DNA of 64,000 bases, taken from positions 8,498,187 through 8,562,186 of the forward strand of contig NW_025062475.1 in NCBI RefSeq assembly GCF_000002995.4. Direction: 5' to 3'. Both the position numbers and the translations under genes were made by a program. The number at the start of each line of letters is the position of its first letter. Positions within the stretch are counted from its first letter, which is position 1. Below, one piece after another: positions 37,901 to 49,622 of the stretch. The stretch is from Brugia malayi. Its lineage: Eukaryota > Nematoda > Chromadorea > Rhabditida > Onchocercidae. The notes below the pieces were generated by a model. The model saw only the letters and a list, made by a program, of their open reading frames with translations. It did no database searches and was not told the origin of the DNA.

Positions 37901-40900
37901 CAGGTATCAATTTCAAGGATTAGTAATTATCCAAAGTCAGTTGTCTTTTAATGTTTAGCATCTAGATTTTTTGTCCAAAATTTTGGTTGTGGCTACGTCA
38001 CAGAAACACTATTTTTTTATAAATGTATGAATATATAAATATACATATGTATAGATCGTTTTTTAATGAAATTTCATGTTATTTGAAACTCTTCCTGAAA
38101 AGATGACCAGCGAATCTGACAACTGAAATTTTTTGGTTGTTAAATGGAACAACTAAAACCAAAATAGTTCCGGTGACCTTAAATAAGTATTTTATATGTT
38201 GAAGTGTTGATTGTAATTTTTCATCTTTCAGAAATGTCTTGATTGTTGTTTTGCTGTGGGATAAAGAATCTGATTTACTTGTTTTAAGACTACAGAACTG
38301 ATTCCTTTCTGCATTTTTCATTTGATTTTCAAATGACATTATTTTAGGCACTTACACTGTCTAATGCATCCGACGGTATCAACCTGGAGCGTCTTGAGAC
38401 TGTTGGTGATTCATTCTTAAAATATGCTGTAACTGATTATTTGTTTCACACTAATCCTGAGCAGCATGAGGGTAAACTTAGCTTTGCGAGGAGTAAAGAG
38501 GTTATTTATCAATTTTATTGATTTTTATAAATAATTTTTTCTCGGAATTTGCTGTTGGGTTTATATCCTGAAGTGTTGGAGAAATTTTTGCAATAATTTG
38601 ATTCTTGGTCGCCCCCATTTTTCTTCATTTTGTTGTGTAGTAGGTCTTTCAGCTTGGGAAGATGCTTAATTTATCTAATTTCCGATGCTTAATTTCGGTA
38701 TGATGTATTTTATTTCAAAATGAATTAGATGTGTTTAAAAATTACGTTTGTCGTTCTGTAGCAGTTTTACTTCTACAGGTATCAAATTGCAATTTGTACC
38801 GTTTGGGAAGGAAACATAATCTTCCTTCTTTGATTATTGGCTCAAAGTTTGATCCAAATGATGGATGGTTACCTCCTTGGTGGGTTCTTATGTTTCTACT
38901 TCTCATCTTTGTTTTTTTTCTTAACTAGAAATCTGACTATATACTTTTTTTGTTAACTATACAAATTGAAATCTTTTAATTACTGCTGATGTTGTACGTT
39001 CCACTTTATTTTCCTTCATTCCTCTCATTAACCAAATGTAAATCCACTTATTTTGTAGTTGAAGCCAATTGATTTTTTCTGCTGTCTGTGATCAAAAAGG
39101 AAAAAAAAAGCAAATGACTTTTCCCGTACAGTAATCTCTTTTTTTTTTTTTTTTTGATTTGCTTTTTTGAAATAAAAGGACGGTTGAAATTCAGTTATGC
39201 GCCAACATCAGACTTCAAAGCACCGAATACACTGGATGCAGAAGAACGTGACAAGTTCATTGAGAATGTCCTTGAAGGGAAAGCAGTCGAAGGACAGGAA
39301 ACGGTGTTGTTTTATTTTTTTGTGTTATGTAATACTAAGATAAAGAACGGAAGTCATTTTTCTTTTTTTTATCTTCTCGATAAACTTTCTTTTCACATCA
39401 TGGTTTTTTATTTTGTCATATTTTCTTCATTTAAAAGAAATTAAGTCATTGTTTGTGTGCAATCAACTTACCTGGTTGCATGACTGTATATTAATATAAA
39501 TATAAAAATAAATATATATAAATGGTTCTATTAGTACTTGGATTTCAGGTAAAAATTCCTACCGGTTGGGATGAAGCTGATAGGAACGGTCAAGTTCGAC
39601 GAATTGCTAATGGTATCGAGACTATTGAATTTCCAAAGGTGAATATTCAAAATACAAGACTATTTATATGTTTTTGCTGTCAGTACTATTTGTTCATTTT
39701 GTAGCATTTGTTCCGTGGATTTTGGGTACATTAGATGTGAATGGATATTGGACACTTAAGAACATTAGAATGTCGATATCATTACTCGCTTGTCAGTAAA
39801 CTCTCTGGTTGCCTTTTTTAGCATTTTTGTGAATAAATTCTTCACTTCAAACTTTTTATTTTCGTTCATCATCTTCAGAATATGACAACAAGTTGGGATG
39901 GTGAAGAGATTACGCCGTTGCCGTATAATCTGTTAACACAGCAAAGTCTGGGTGACAAATCAATTGCTGATGCAGTGGAATCTTTGATTGGTGCTCACCT
40001 TCTGGAATTAGGTCCCACAGCAACTTTAAAATTCATGAAATGGCTAGGACTAAAGGTGCTTACGGAGCCTGTACAAATGGAACCACCGCTATTGCGGTTC
40101 ATTGACACAACCGATCAGGTAATCTACGTGTTATCTTTTGACCAAGATAGAAGAATTTACTTTGTTAATTGTCTTAATAATCTGATGAAGTATGTTGTGT
40201 AGGTATTTTTTAGTGAAGTTTTTGCACTTTATTCGTTCTACAGTTCATAAATTGATCGCAATTATATCAAATCTTTATATTTTCTTTTACAATTAATATC
40301 AAATTTTCAGACAGTCACTTTAGTTAGCACTATTTTTTTTAATTCTACTTTCTTGGAAATATTTGTTTTTTTTTAATTCGTGCTTGAAAAGTAAACATTG
40401 GACTAAATAATCTTAGAATGGCAGCTAGTTCAATTATTAATTCCTTTTTTACTTCTAGCCAGACAAATCGCTGAGAAAGTTAAATGATCTGTGGATACAG
40501 TTTCAATTTTCGAAATTAGAAGATTGTATTGGCTATCGTTTCCATGATCGGGCTTATCTATTGCAAGCATTTACGCACGCTTCTTATTATAAAAACAGAA
40601 TAACGGGCTGCTATCAGGTGCTCTTGCTCATCTATTAAGTTTGGAAATTTTACTGTAGTATATGTCTTTCTGTCACTGTTGCATTAGTAAGACCTCTTCA
40701 CATCGACTTTACATGTGGTCGTATATTTCATTCTTCCAGTCATTTAATTTTTACTTGAAAATTTGGTAATCTAATTATAAATGTTCTGTTGCAGCGTTTA
40801 GAATTTCTTGGTGATGCTGTCCTGGACTATGTTATTACGCGGTTCCTCTTTCAACATTCAGCACATTATAGTCCAGGTGTTCTTACCGACCTCCGTTCCG

Positions 40901-42358
40901 CACTTGTCAACAATACTATTTTTGCATCATTAGCTGTTAAGTATAACTTTCATAAGGTACTTCTACTTCATTATTTATCTTCAGTGTGTAAATAAAATTC
41001 CTCAAATTCTATGTTGTAGTTCTAAATGCCCTTGTTGCATAAAACATGTGAAAATTTTTTTGCCCAGAAAATATTGCCCATTAAGTAGGTAGCACCAAAC
41101 TTCTATTTTTAATATTTTTCATTGCTATCATTTAAGCATTTTATCGCAATGTGTCCCAGACTACACCATATGATCGAGAAATTTGTTTGTCTATGTGCAG
41201 AAAAAAATCTTTCCAGCGCTAATTTCAATGAAGAGGTATTTTTCTTCAAAAACTTGACAACAAGTTTTGCTTTTCGCGTATTGTAATGCTTGATGATTGT
41301 GATTTTGATGCAGCTAACCAGCACAACTAAATCGAAACCAAAAAGTTCATCTCATATTTTACATTTACATTTTTTTCAAATTTAAAGATGTATATGGTGA
41401 CGACTGAAGAAGAAATTGATGAAGGTGAAGAAGAAGATATCGAAGTTCCAAAAGCAATGGGTGATATTTTCGAGTCGGTAGCTGGAGCCATCTATTTGGT
41501 AATTCAAATCTTCTAAGCCTTTATTAAGAGTAGAATTCACATTTTTTTTTTTAAAAAAGAAATTTTGTAAAGTCTCATTTTGTTTGTTTTCGTAATTTTT
41601 CAAATTTCAGGATAGCGGACGAAGTTTGAACACTGTGTGGAGGGTCTTTTATAACCTTATGAAAGAAACCATAAACGAATGCTGCAGTAATCCACCACGT
41701 TCACCGATTCGTGAACTGCTTGAAATGGAACCTGAACGGGCTCGATTTTCGTATGTTTTATTCTCTCTATTCTGACAATTTTTAAATTGCACTCGTTCCA
41801 TAGTTAGTTTATAATCGCTGTGATTTTCAAATTTTTTGATTCCAATTAGCATATTTTGGAGCGTAAATCATTGATAAATCTAGATACGTTGGTTTATGAG
41901 AGAAGTTAGAAATTGCTTTTCTTTTGGTTAGATTTTTTAAAATTAACAAAGTTTAAAAGTTTTGGAACATGTTGCTTTTCAAAAATTCCAAGATATTTAT
42001 GTAAAGAAGTAGAAATTTGAATCTGACCTAAATTGGACTCATTTTTTTGGAGGAGTTAGCTATAATAGTTGATACTTGAATAGGGCATCGCAAAAAATAT
42101 TCAAAAAGATAAAAATAAAATATCAGTTCTCTTTATTTTTAATACTCTATTTGTTGATAAACATAATTTTATTTTAGAAAACTGGAGAGAATATTGGAAA
42201 CGGGGAAAGTGCGTGTAACAGTTGATATCCAAGGCAAGTGTCGTTTCACTGGAATGGGTAGGAGTTATCGAATAGCTAAATGTACGGCTGCCAAACGGGC
42301 TCTGCGGTATTTGCGGAGTTTAAAGAAAGAAAAAGAACGAGTGGCTGGGAAGGAATAG
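22993..42358 (+). CDS. dcr-1: Dicer, RNase III endoribonuclease
   Basis: Dicer cuts long dsRNA and pre-miRNA into small RNAs. About 41 exons give roughly 1,930 residues, close to worm DCR-1: 22993-23049, 23414-23576, 23841-23974, 24091-24250, 24617-24753, 25164-25262, 25535-25681, 27980-28273, 28392-28523, 28844-28978, 29294-29401, 29582-29733, 29917-29986, 30257-30382, 30784-30948, 31180-31359, 31672-31885, 32233-32438, 32624-32757, 32989-33171, 33322-33498, 33695-33755, 34226-34333, 34695-34818, 35091-35197, 35734-35925, 36249-36381, 36670-36800, 37049-37165, 37802-37903, 38348-38500, 38779-about 38883, 39179-39303, 39549-39638, 39879-40118, 40459-40617, 40795-40956, 41137-41235, 41388-41498, 41611-41750, 42178-42358. 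In order: helicase (Walker A GTGSGKT 36-42, DECH 147-150, motif VI SKGRAR), dimerisation domain, platform/PAZ ([16 protein letters not shown]), RNase IIIa ([22 protein letters not shown]), RNase IIIb ([18 protein letters not shown]), dsRBD. Catalytic acidic residues are kept. All junctions agree in phase except 32/33 (see findings). Confidence 0.98.
26820..26980 (+). repeat. Intronic direct repeat, copy 1
   Basis: About 160 bases starting at attttctcccc. They match copy 2 at 27,222-27,384 with scattered substitutions, including identical runs such as gaagaccttggatacatttt. The copies are about 240 bases apart in Dicer intron 7. Confidence 0.8.
27222..27384 (+). repeat. Intronic direct repeat, copy 2
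   Basis: Second copy of the repeat at 26,820-26,980, same orientation, sharing aacttattaagta, gaagaccttggatacatttt, ttgggatata and tcgagaacgaac. No target-site duplication or terminal inverted repeat could be defined by eye. Confidence 0.8.
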
Positions 42359-43997
42359 TTTGTTTTCAAATTTTGGAAACTATCGAATTAATATATTAAA
42401 GTATCCACAAAAAATAGCAGGAAGAAGGGGTGACAATACTTAAGTTAGTAGTGTGAGATGCAGGTTTTACTTTTAGAAATGATATCTATATTGATAGATG
42501 GATTATATAGAATTCATAATTAGAGAAAGTTACTGAAGTTGTAATTTAAAATCACCAATGTAAAATAAGGAAACATGTAAATCTTTTTTTGCACTGGTAA
42601 CGTATCTCATAACTTATTTGACTTTATTAAGCTCTCAGTTCATGAATATTAGTAATTCCGATTAATTTTTTTCTTTAATCAAAGTAGAAGAATCTTAATG
42701 ATTTTTTTTTTGTACATTTTGGTGCTTTTAATTTCAAGCAGTATTTAAATTTATCTGAACTGGTAAATTTAAAAATTTAAAGAAAGTTTAAGATTTTCTA
42801 CAACATGATTGCTTGATGCGTCGGGATATTAATTAGCTTTTGTTCAGTTTGAAAGAGAAGTTTGGACTTTAGAAATGGACTTCATGAGACTAATCATAAT
42901 CGCTAAATGCCATTTATAAAATTTGCTTCAATGACTAAGGACTTTATGTTTCCATCTGTCCGAACATCTATGATCTCCCGCATTGTTAAAATTGGATAAA
43001 TGTTCTCGTCATTACCTACCGCTAATTTGAACAAGTCAAATTGCAATGCTCAACCCTCAGTGTAAAAAATGAGGTATAAAATTTACACAGATTTGTAGTT
43101 TGATATCAAAAATAGGCCAATGAGACTTCTCCGTGTTAACTTAGTGAATGATTCTTAAACAGTTCCAGCATCTTTGGTAGTAGTTATTCCGGAGTTGCTC
43201 AGAAGTTAAATCCTTCATCACACTTTTTTTCCTCATCATCCGTTTAACGGAGTACTTTGGATTGAATTATGAAGCCAGAGTGAAGAGTTGAGTGTGAAGT
43301 AAATCACTGCAATGTTAGTATACCGTATTTTGCTTAGGTAAAAGGATGAGGGAAAAGTCTTTAGGCAACATTGTAGATATTTTAATTAATTTAAAATTTG
43401 CTGTATAAAGAATAGGTTATTTGGTTATGTATCATTTTTTGACACATTCATTTTATGTTCAGTTGATAAGTCTGATGAAGTTTGATGAAGTAGTAAAAAG
43501 ATAAAAATTGAGAGATTTTCACTTAGTGAATCTGTAGATTTGCTAATATCTCGGCCAGTTGTGTAATTGCAACACTTTATGTATCCATCAAGATGGACTA
43601 CTGGGTGCAAATGTACTACATTTTTGTGTTTATTTCCTTCTTTAATTTAATTTGGAGTGGGGAAAAAGCATGCAGAAACATAAAAATGGATAATTGTCTT
43701 CATTGGAACTTATGATGAAAAAAATAATAAAAAGAGAATTTTGACATCACACTTCATTTCATTGAAATTTTTTAAATTTTTCGTTTTTAGTAGATAAAGT
43801 GAGAGCTATCACTCAGAAAGTTCTTTTGCTGTGCAATGTATAAAACCGATGCTTGAGAGGTAATTTAGAACAGATGAAAGCATAAGGATTGACCTCATGC
43901 TCTGAAGCATTTTATGCTTTCCAACATAAATTAATCCGATGGGCTAAAACCAATAACTGTACAATGTGAGCCGTTGCTAAATTATTCTAAAGGATAA

Positions 43998-44291
43998 TTT
44001 AAACAATGCTTTGCCATAAAATGGAGTGAAGTGGAAAAGGAATTGACATCCAGCATAATACAAGCAATAGACAGAGATAAAGCATTACGAATTCTAACAA
44101 ACGGATGTAAGTCATTTTGGTGAATTGCAAAAGGTACTTTAAAAAAACTGCATTTAAAAGACCATTTTTATAAAAGTGATGAGCACAGGATATATTTGAA
44201 GGAATATAAAAAAAATCATGGAAATGAAAATCTAACTACAAAGTATCTTAGCCAAGCAAAGGCATTTTTGTGCATCTCCACCAGATTTTGA
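43998..44291 (+). pseudogene. Coding-like relic with one in-frame stop
   Basis: A frame of 97 codons is interrupted once by TGA at 44,121. It reads FAIKWSEVEKELTSSIIQAI then DRDKALRILTNGCKSFW before the stop, and continues LKKLHLKDHFYKSDEHRIYL and KYLSQAKAFLCIS after it. The composition (E, D, K, S in non-AT-driven positions) suggests old coding sequence. A perfect gtaagt donor sequence lies just before the stop (44,107), but no acceptor 3' of it restores the frame at a workable intron length. No family was recognised. It may be a degenerate mobile-element or gene fragment. Confidence 0.25.
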
Positions 44292-45656
44292 CTTAAAATC
44301 TTAACTTCCCTTATGTCTTTACACGCCAACGATTTCGCTATAACGGAAGCACATTTTTATATTCGCATAGATTCACAATAAGACACTTATAAAAAACCAA
44401 TTCAACAATTCAGAAACACAAAAACACTCATAAAAGATTAAAAATGATTAATTTTGAGAGGATGAAGAAGCATTTGTGAAGCTATACCACTTGCGCAAAT
44501 AGATAATAACTTGATTGTAAACGTTTTTTTCCATCACTAATTTTAAGAAGTGTGGATGACACCTATCAATGTGTCCCTCATCAAATACTATTAACGTTCT
44601 TCGCATAAAGTGTAGTAAAGTGTGAAATAGTACTTCACAGTATCCACAACGCTTATGGACATGTTCAACCAGAATGGGTACGCATCATCCTATTAGCTGT
44701 CATTAATTTGATAATCACCAAGGTATCATACTAGTAATAGACTAGAAGCTAATTCTAATCTAAACTAGAACTAATTCCATTCTCGATAGTATTTCTCGGA
44801 CTAAAGAATGAAGCTAAATAACTCCATTTGGAAAAAAGAAACGTTTCTTCGCCTTTTTATTATGTCAATAACACCTTTTTGTTCACATAAAGATTTATTT
44901 TCTCTGGTGGTTATGCAAAACAAATTTATAGCACCCATTATTCGGCTAATTTCTTAATTAAATTTGCAGCCACATTTCATTTTATATCTATGAAAAAGTT
45001 CACATTTAGATTTGCACTCAGATTTTATGTAAAATTTTTTTTATTTGAAGTTTTTTCCTTTCAAACGCAGAAAATAGAAGAATTATGAACAATCAATATT
45101 ACTTTTTAATTAGATTCCCGTCCAAATTTCATTTCATACTTGCGAAGTTTGAAAATTGGTAAAAAATCTGCGTCTGTGACACCAATGAAGACTGTTAAAT
45201 AAAATAGGATTAATAAACAAAAAAATAGAAAACAAAGCTTTGTCTACTATCAATGAATATCAAAATAGAGTGCAAACAGTAAGATTAGTATGAAAATAGA
45301 TGAGTGTTTAACTTATAATGAGAATAGAAACAACAATAATGGATGATGGTTCTTGCTATCCTCTTCAAAATGCAAGGCTTGTGTACACTTATTTTACAAT
45401 ATTTGTATAGAAAATAATTACTTCCATTTCTAATTTTTTTTTATTTCTTCTTCTTGTTCTGCAGTTTAACTACTTTCGTTTTCACCTTTCAAATGAGAGT
45501 TTAAATTTTAGACATTATTCAAAGTTAATGAGCCAGATTTTGATAATGGATTACATTATCATTATTTATTATACTTTCTACCAATCTGTAAACAAATCAT
45601 TACCAGTTTTAATATTGCTCTGATTATTTTTTAACCAAAAGAATCATGGTAATATT

Positions 45657-45770
45657 TTATTTATAAATTTAATTTAATTCCAAATTTTTCCATGACAACT
45701 TTTTTATTTCTTTTCCCATTTTTAAATTATTTATTTATAAATCCAATTTAATTTTAAATATTTCCATGAT
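45657..45770. repeat. Imperfect direct duplication of about 40 bp
   Basis: ttatttataaatttaattta at 45,659 and its continuation to ttccatgac recur as ttatttataaatccaattta to ttccatgat near 45,731-45,770, separated by about 32 bases. Confidence 0.6.
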
Positions 45771-46773
45771 TTACTGCTCTCACTACGAGTAGCTAGGCCA
45801 AGTCAACTGGTACTGACTCAACATTCTCAAAACCCTTTACAGAAGCTGGTTTATTTCGTAAGCTACATCTTTGAGAATCTGCAAAAGAGTAACGGAAAAT
45901 CCTCTTCAGACAACAGTTTTTGATTTTCAGATATCAGCATCTGTGTCAAGTTCGCGAAATTATAATACTTCAAAATCACAAAGATACAAAACTCAATACA
46001 AAGAATGTTAATGGTTCCATAGAAAATAACTGCATATATCAAATGTGATTGATATTCACAGAAAACAGCATTTTTGAAAGGGGAAGTTCAGTAATAATAG
46101 TATAGGAGAACATATTATATATAAACATGTATTGTCGAGAAATCATAGATTCTTGTCAGGGAAGCTTTCTTGGTTATGGTTTGGAGTTGACTCAAACGAA
46201 TGTGTTAAAGAGTTTGTTGTAATAACTTTTATTCGCTAAGACAACAATATACTGATAATTTGCTAGAACTTGAAGGTTAAAAGAAAAGGAAGAAATAAAT
46301 TAATGGAAAATTTAAACAAAGAATTTTTAAATATATCGAATTAAATGGTGCGAGAGAGCAACAGAATTGTAACTAGCTTTAGCAAAAAGCTGATAGATAA
46401 AAGGTTAAAATTTTATAAGTAATGGTTATAGTGAGCAAAGAGCCGTACATCAGACGATCTTCATTCTTTATATACTAAGAAATAGATTTTAACATTATGT
46501 CGGTTGCTGATAAGAATGACTCTTAACTCTTCTACAATATTTTGACATTCAAGTAGATTTGGTTCCGAACAAAGGAGTAATTTTCAACACATTAAGCAAT
46601 ACACATACTCTTTGTTAACAATTGAAAATTTTTAAACAATGCAGATAAGCTTAACTACAACTGGAAGATGTGTTGATAAATGATTACTTACATAAGATAC
46701 AATTTGAAACAGTCTTATATTGATCTAAAACATATTCAATTAAGACGACCTTTCGCCCTAGAAATTAATACAA

Positions 46774-46779
46774 TTTATT
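46774..46779 (-). terminator. Polyadenylation signal of CDPF1-like gene
   Basis: AATAAA on the minus strand about 39 bases after the stop at 46,818. Confidence 0.6.
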
Positions 46780-46817
46780 TTGACATACTATAATAATTTG
46801 GTTTTTTTTTCGATATA

Positions 46818-48783
46818 TCAAAATGACCTTTTAAGTTCTTGCCGTTCAGATTTACGCTGTTTACGAACTGCATCAATCTGCTGCAAAGAAATCATTAGAA
46901 GAATAAAGGGTTTTCCAGAAATTTTTCTGGAATATTGGTGGAAATTTGATTTCACCGCAGAATCTCGATACTTAAAAAAATCAAATCCAGCCAACTAAAA
47001 CACTCGTTTCAAAGCCTTATTTTTCAATAAACAAAACAGCATTAAAATACAGCAGAGTCATGATATATCAGATGGCTAAGATCAAGTAGCATTACACATA
47101 ATCAACTGACAAAAGATCAATACAGTAGAAAATAAAATGACTAGCACGTTTCTTTGAGCAAGATAAAGCTTGAATAAGGCCCCGATCGCAAATATCTCCT
47201 CAAGAAAGATGAAATTAAATTATGAACTGCCGGATTTTGGCTTTACTTATACGAAAAAAAAGTACCTCGACAAAACTTTTTGGAAAGTGAGTTTTTTCTC
47301 GATTCACACATATGATGCAAAAGGTTTTTGTGTAGAAAACACTACAATCCTAGAAAAAAAGAGTAAAATTAACCAGAAAGAAAATCGTCTTGAACTTCAT
47401 TTGCAAGTAAAACATAATTGTCGGAAAAAAAGCCAAATTTCCTGAAGTTTCCGATCCAGAACCTCTAAACACCAGCAAAACTTTTCATTCCTCATCGTTC
47501 CTTCATTTCCAAATATTTGAGAATTAATAATATTTGAACACATGAAACTTCTTTCTAAATTGGAATCTTGTACGGCTGGTTTTTAAACACTAACATGTAC
47601 TGATTTGCGAATTTTTTGGGTTAAATTCAGCATCTTTTCAGTTTAAATTTCTAATAGTCAAACTTCATGTTACATTACGATCATTAAGAAACTTCCGTCT
47701 CCTACGCGACAAAATCAAATATTCCCAAAATATTTGTCTACCTCATCAATGCAGACTGATTGTCCGCATATGCTGCAAATTGCTCCCAACACCAGTATAT
47801 CGAAAATGTTTGCCGTTTTACTTCCAGAAGGCTTGTTATCAATGTCAGTTTTTGTTCGAGTTAGCCTCCTTTCATTCACATTTCGATTTCGGAATGGATC
47901 CAACATGTAGTACATTTCATCTTTGTACTGGTAAGTATGCCTGAAAAAGGATTTTCCAAAATTTTTATTTAGATTTAAAAATTTTTTACACTATCATATA
48001 TAAATACAGGCATATGATTAAGAGTTATCACCGTGTTCCAAGTTCCATAATTATTCAAACGAGTTACAAATCAAGCCAATATCAATGTTTCATCACTTCA
48101 TCACTATTTGCTTTCAGAGCGTAATTTGTCCAACTTACTATACTACATCGGGAAAAACTCTTTTAATTCACAGAAAAGTGAAAAAAGATACGAACTTTCC
48201 AAAGAACTAAATGATTTAATCTGTAAAGCTGTTATGAAACAATTCCTTATATGTTTAGTAAAACGAATAACAACTAGGTAAAGGATATATAAGTTACATT
48301 TTGTGAGACAAATGAATAAACTTCTCAGTAATATATTAAAAAATTGAATTCACAATTCACCTAAGAGATTATATGACAGGAAAAAAAAAGAAAAAAAAGA
48401 AAATCAAGAGCTAACGTCCGGCCCGAAACTTCTACCAAACCATAACGGCAATTCTCGGTGAGACCACACAAAAAGCATGTGAATTTAATCAAATTCCCCT
48501 CTCTGTCGTTTCTCAAATCACAGTTATCCGAGCTGAAAGAGAAAGAGTAGAGAGACTGTCTGCAATTTTATCGACGAATGAAATTCTGAATGTGACACAG
48601 CATCGAATCACCTCTGAAGCAACCTTCTTTAGCAGAGAATCAGCTCGGAGAAAAGCACACATCCATTAAGTGATTTTTATTAGCTCTACCAGAGTGACTA
48701 GCAGGAAGTAATCCAGTTCAAGTAAAAATATTCAGGAAGACCAACCTGCTACGGCACGATGATTCTCCTCCACCACTGTCCAT
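46818..48783 (-). CDS. Cysteine-rich DPF-motif domain protein (CDPF1-like)
   Basis: Five exons (48783-48746, 48532-48416, 47940-47742, 47349-47266, 46880-46818) join in phase to 166 residues. The family core is present in order: an N-terminal FTCFLCGLTENC pair of cysteines, the diagnostic MLDPF (DPF motif), ILVLGAICSICGQSVCIDE, then DCSVFYTKTFCIICV and a basic tail ending RKQRKSERQELKRSF. The CxxC pairs suggest a small zinc-binding fold. CDPF1 is conserved in animals but its molecular role is poorly known, so none is assigned. The human protein is about 120 residues; the extra length here is a linker between DPF and ILVLG and an N-terminal extension. It is convergent with Dicer and divergent from the AKAP10-like gene. 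The first exon is only 38 bases, which makes automated gene models likely to miss it. Confidence 0.9.
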
Positions 48784-49622
48784 ATTAATAATAAAATCCG
48801 TTTGAGATAGCCATGATACAAGGAAGGCCGCGTTTAATTCAATACAAATAGATTAACCCCGCAGGGTTTTGGCCGTCGTCAAGTTTCTAGCTTTTGCAAA
48901 GTTTGTGAAATTGTGGTGGGGGGAAGATATGGTGTCAATGTCTTTTACATTCCGGTGTCCCGTGGGAAGGTCTCTGAACAAGATTACTGGCCGGTTAAAA
49001 TAGCCGGAAAATCATGATATGGCTTAATATACATAGGAAAATAACAAATCAATGTACGAAGTAAAATTGTCATGCACTATTCTAAACTTTTCAGGATATG
49101 GAGCACTACGGATACTACAATTAGCAATAATGGGGAATTATGATGGGTGATTCTTTTCTAATGCGTTTGAAGAATTTCGTCTGATTGTCCGAATTTTGAC
49201 ATGTTTGCTGTACAAATAAGCGATGATTTAGGTTAGCTGCTAAAATTTTGATGATTCTCTTCCACTTTTTGAGGAGAAATTACTACCGATGTTAATATTA
49301 AACTTCATTCTTTTTAAGTTTTCGAAGTTCAACTCTATAAAAAATAGATATTTTTCCATTTTCAGTTTAATGATTCGGTGTAAGTTTTATTTATGTGACA
49401 ATTTGGGAGAGTTTTAAAATATTTAACTTTATTTACACTTTATCCTATTTAATCTTCGGGAAAATCTCTTAGCGCATATTATATATATATTATGACGTGC
49501 AGTGGTGAGGCCATGATAAGTGACTTTTTCCAAATATCTTGTAAGAATTCCGTCCAATTATACAAAGTGTGGCATATTTTGTTATACAAATAAACACTGG
49601 AAGATGACGTCAACATTAGCAG
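48784..49622. promoter_or_regulatory. Intergenic region between divergent CDPF1-like and AKAP10-like genes
   Basis: About 0.84 kb separates two divergent start codons, so it should hold both promoters. A possible upstream start exon for the AKAP10-like gene (MSFTFRCPVGR, near 48,938) was considered but does not join in phase with the next exon. An acceptor-like acattag lies 3 bases before the chosen AKAP10-like ATG. Confidence 0.45.

Larger units (their letters stand above)
42359..46817. other. Long 3' intergenic region between Dicer and CDPF1-like gene
   Basis: 4.5 kb between two convergent genes, so it contains two 3' ends and no expected promoter. It is AT-rich. The only coding-like stretch is the relic at 43,998-44,291. 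A duplicated AT-rich segment lies at 45,657-45,770. No intact transposase, tRNA or other gene was recognised. Confidence 0.5.

Noticed and set aside
38835..38845. GC donor ttg|gctcaa in Dicer exon 32 to fix the phase of exon 33
   Set aside because: It would delete [13 protein letters not shown], which is conserved in animal Dicers.
48920..48962. MSFTFRCPVGR as first exon of the AKAP10-like gene
   Set aside because: It resembles the start of human AKAP10 slightly, but its donor (phase 2) gives a stop when joined to the next exon.
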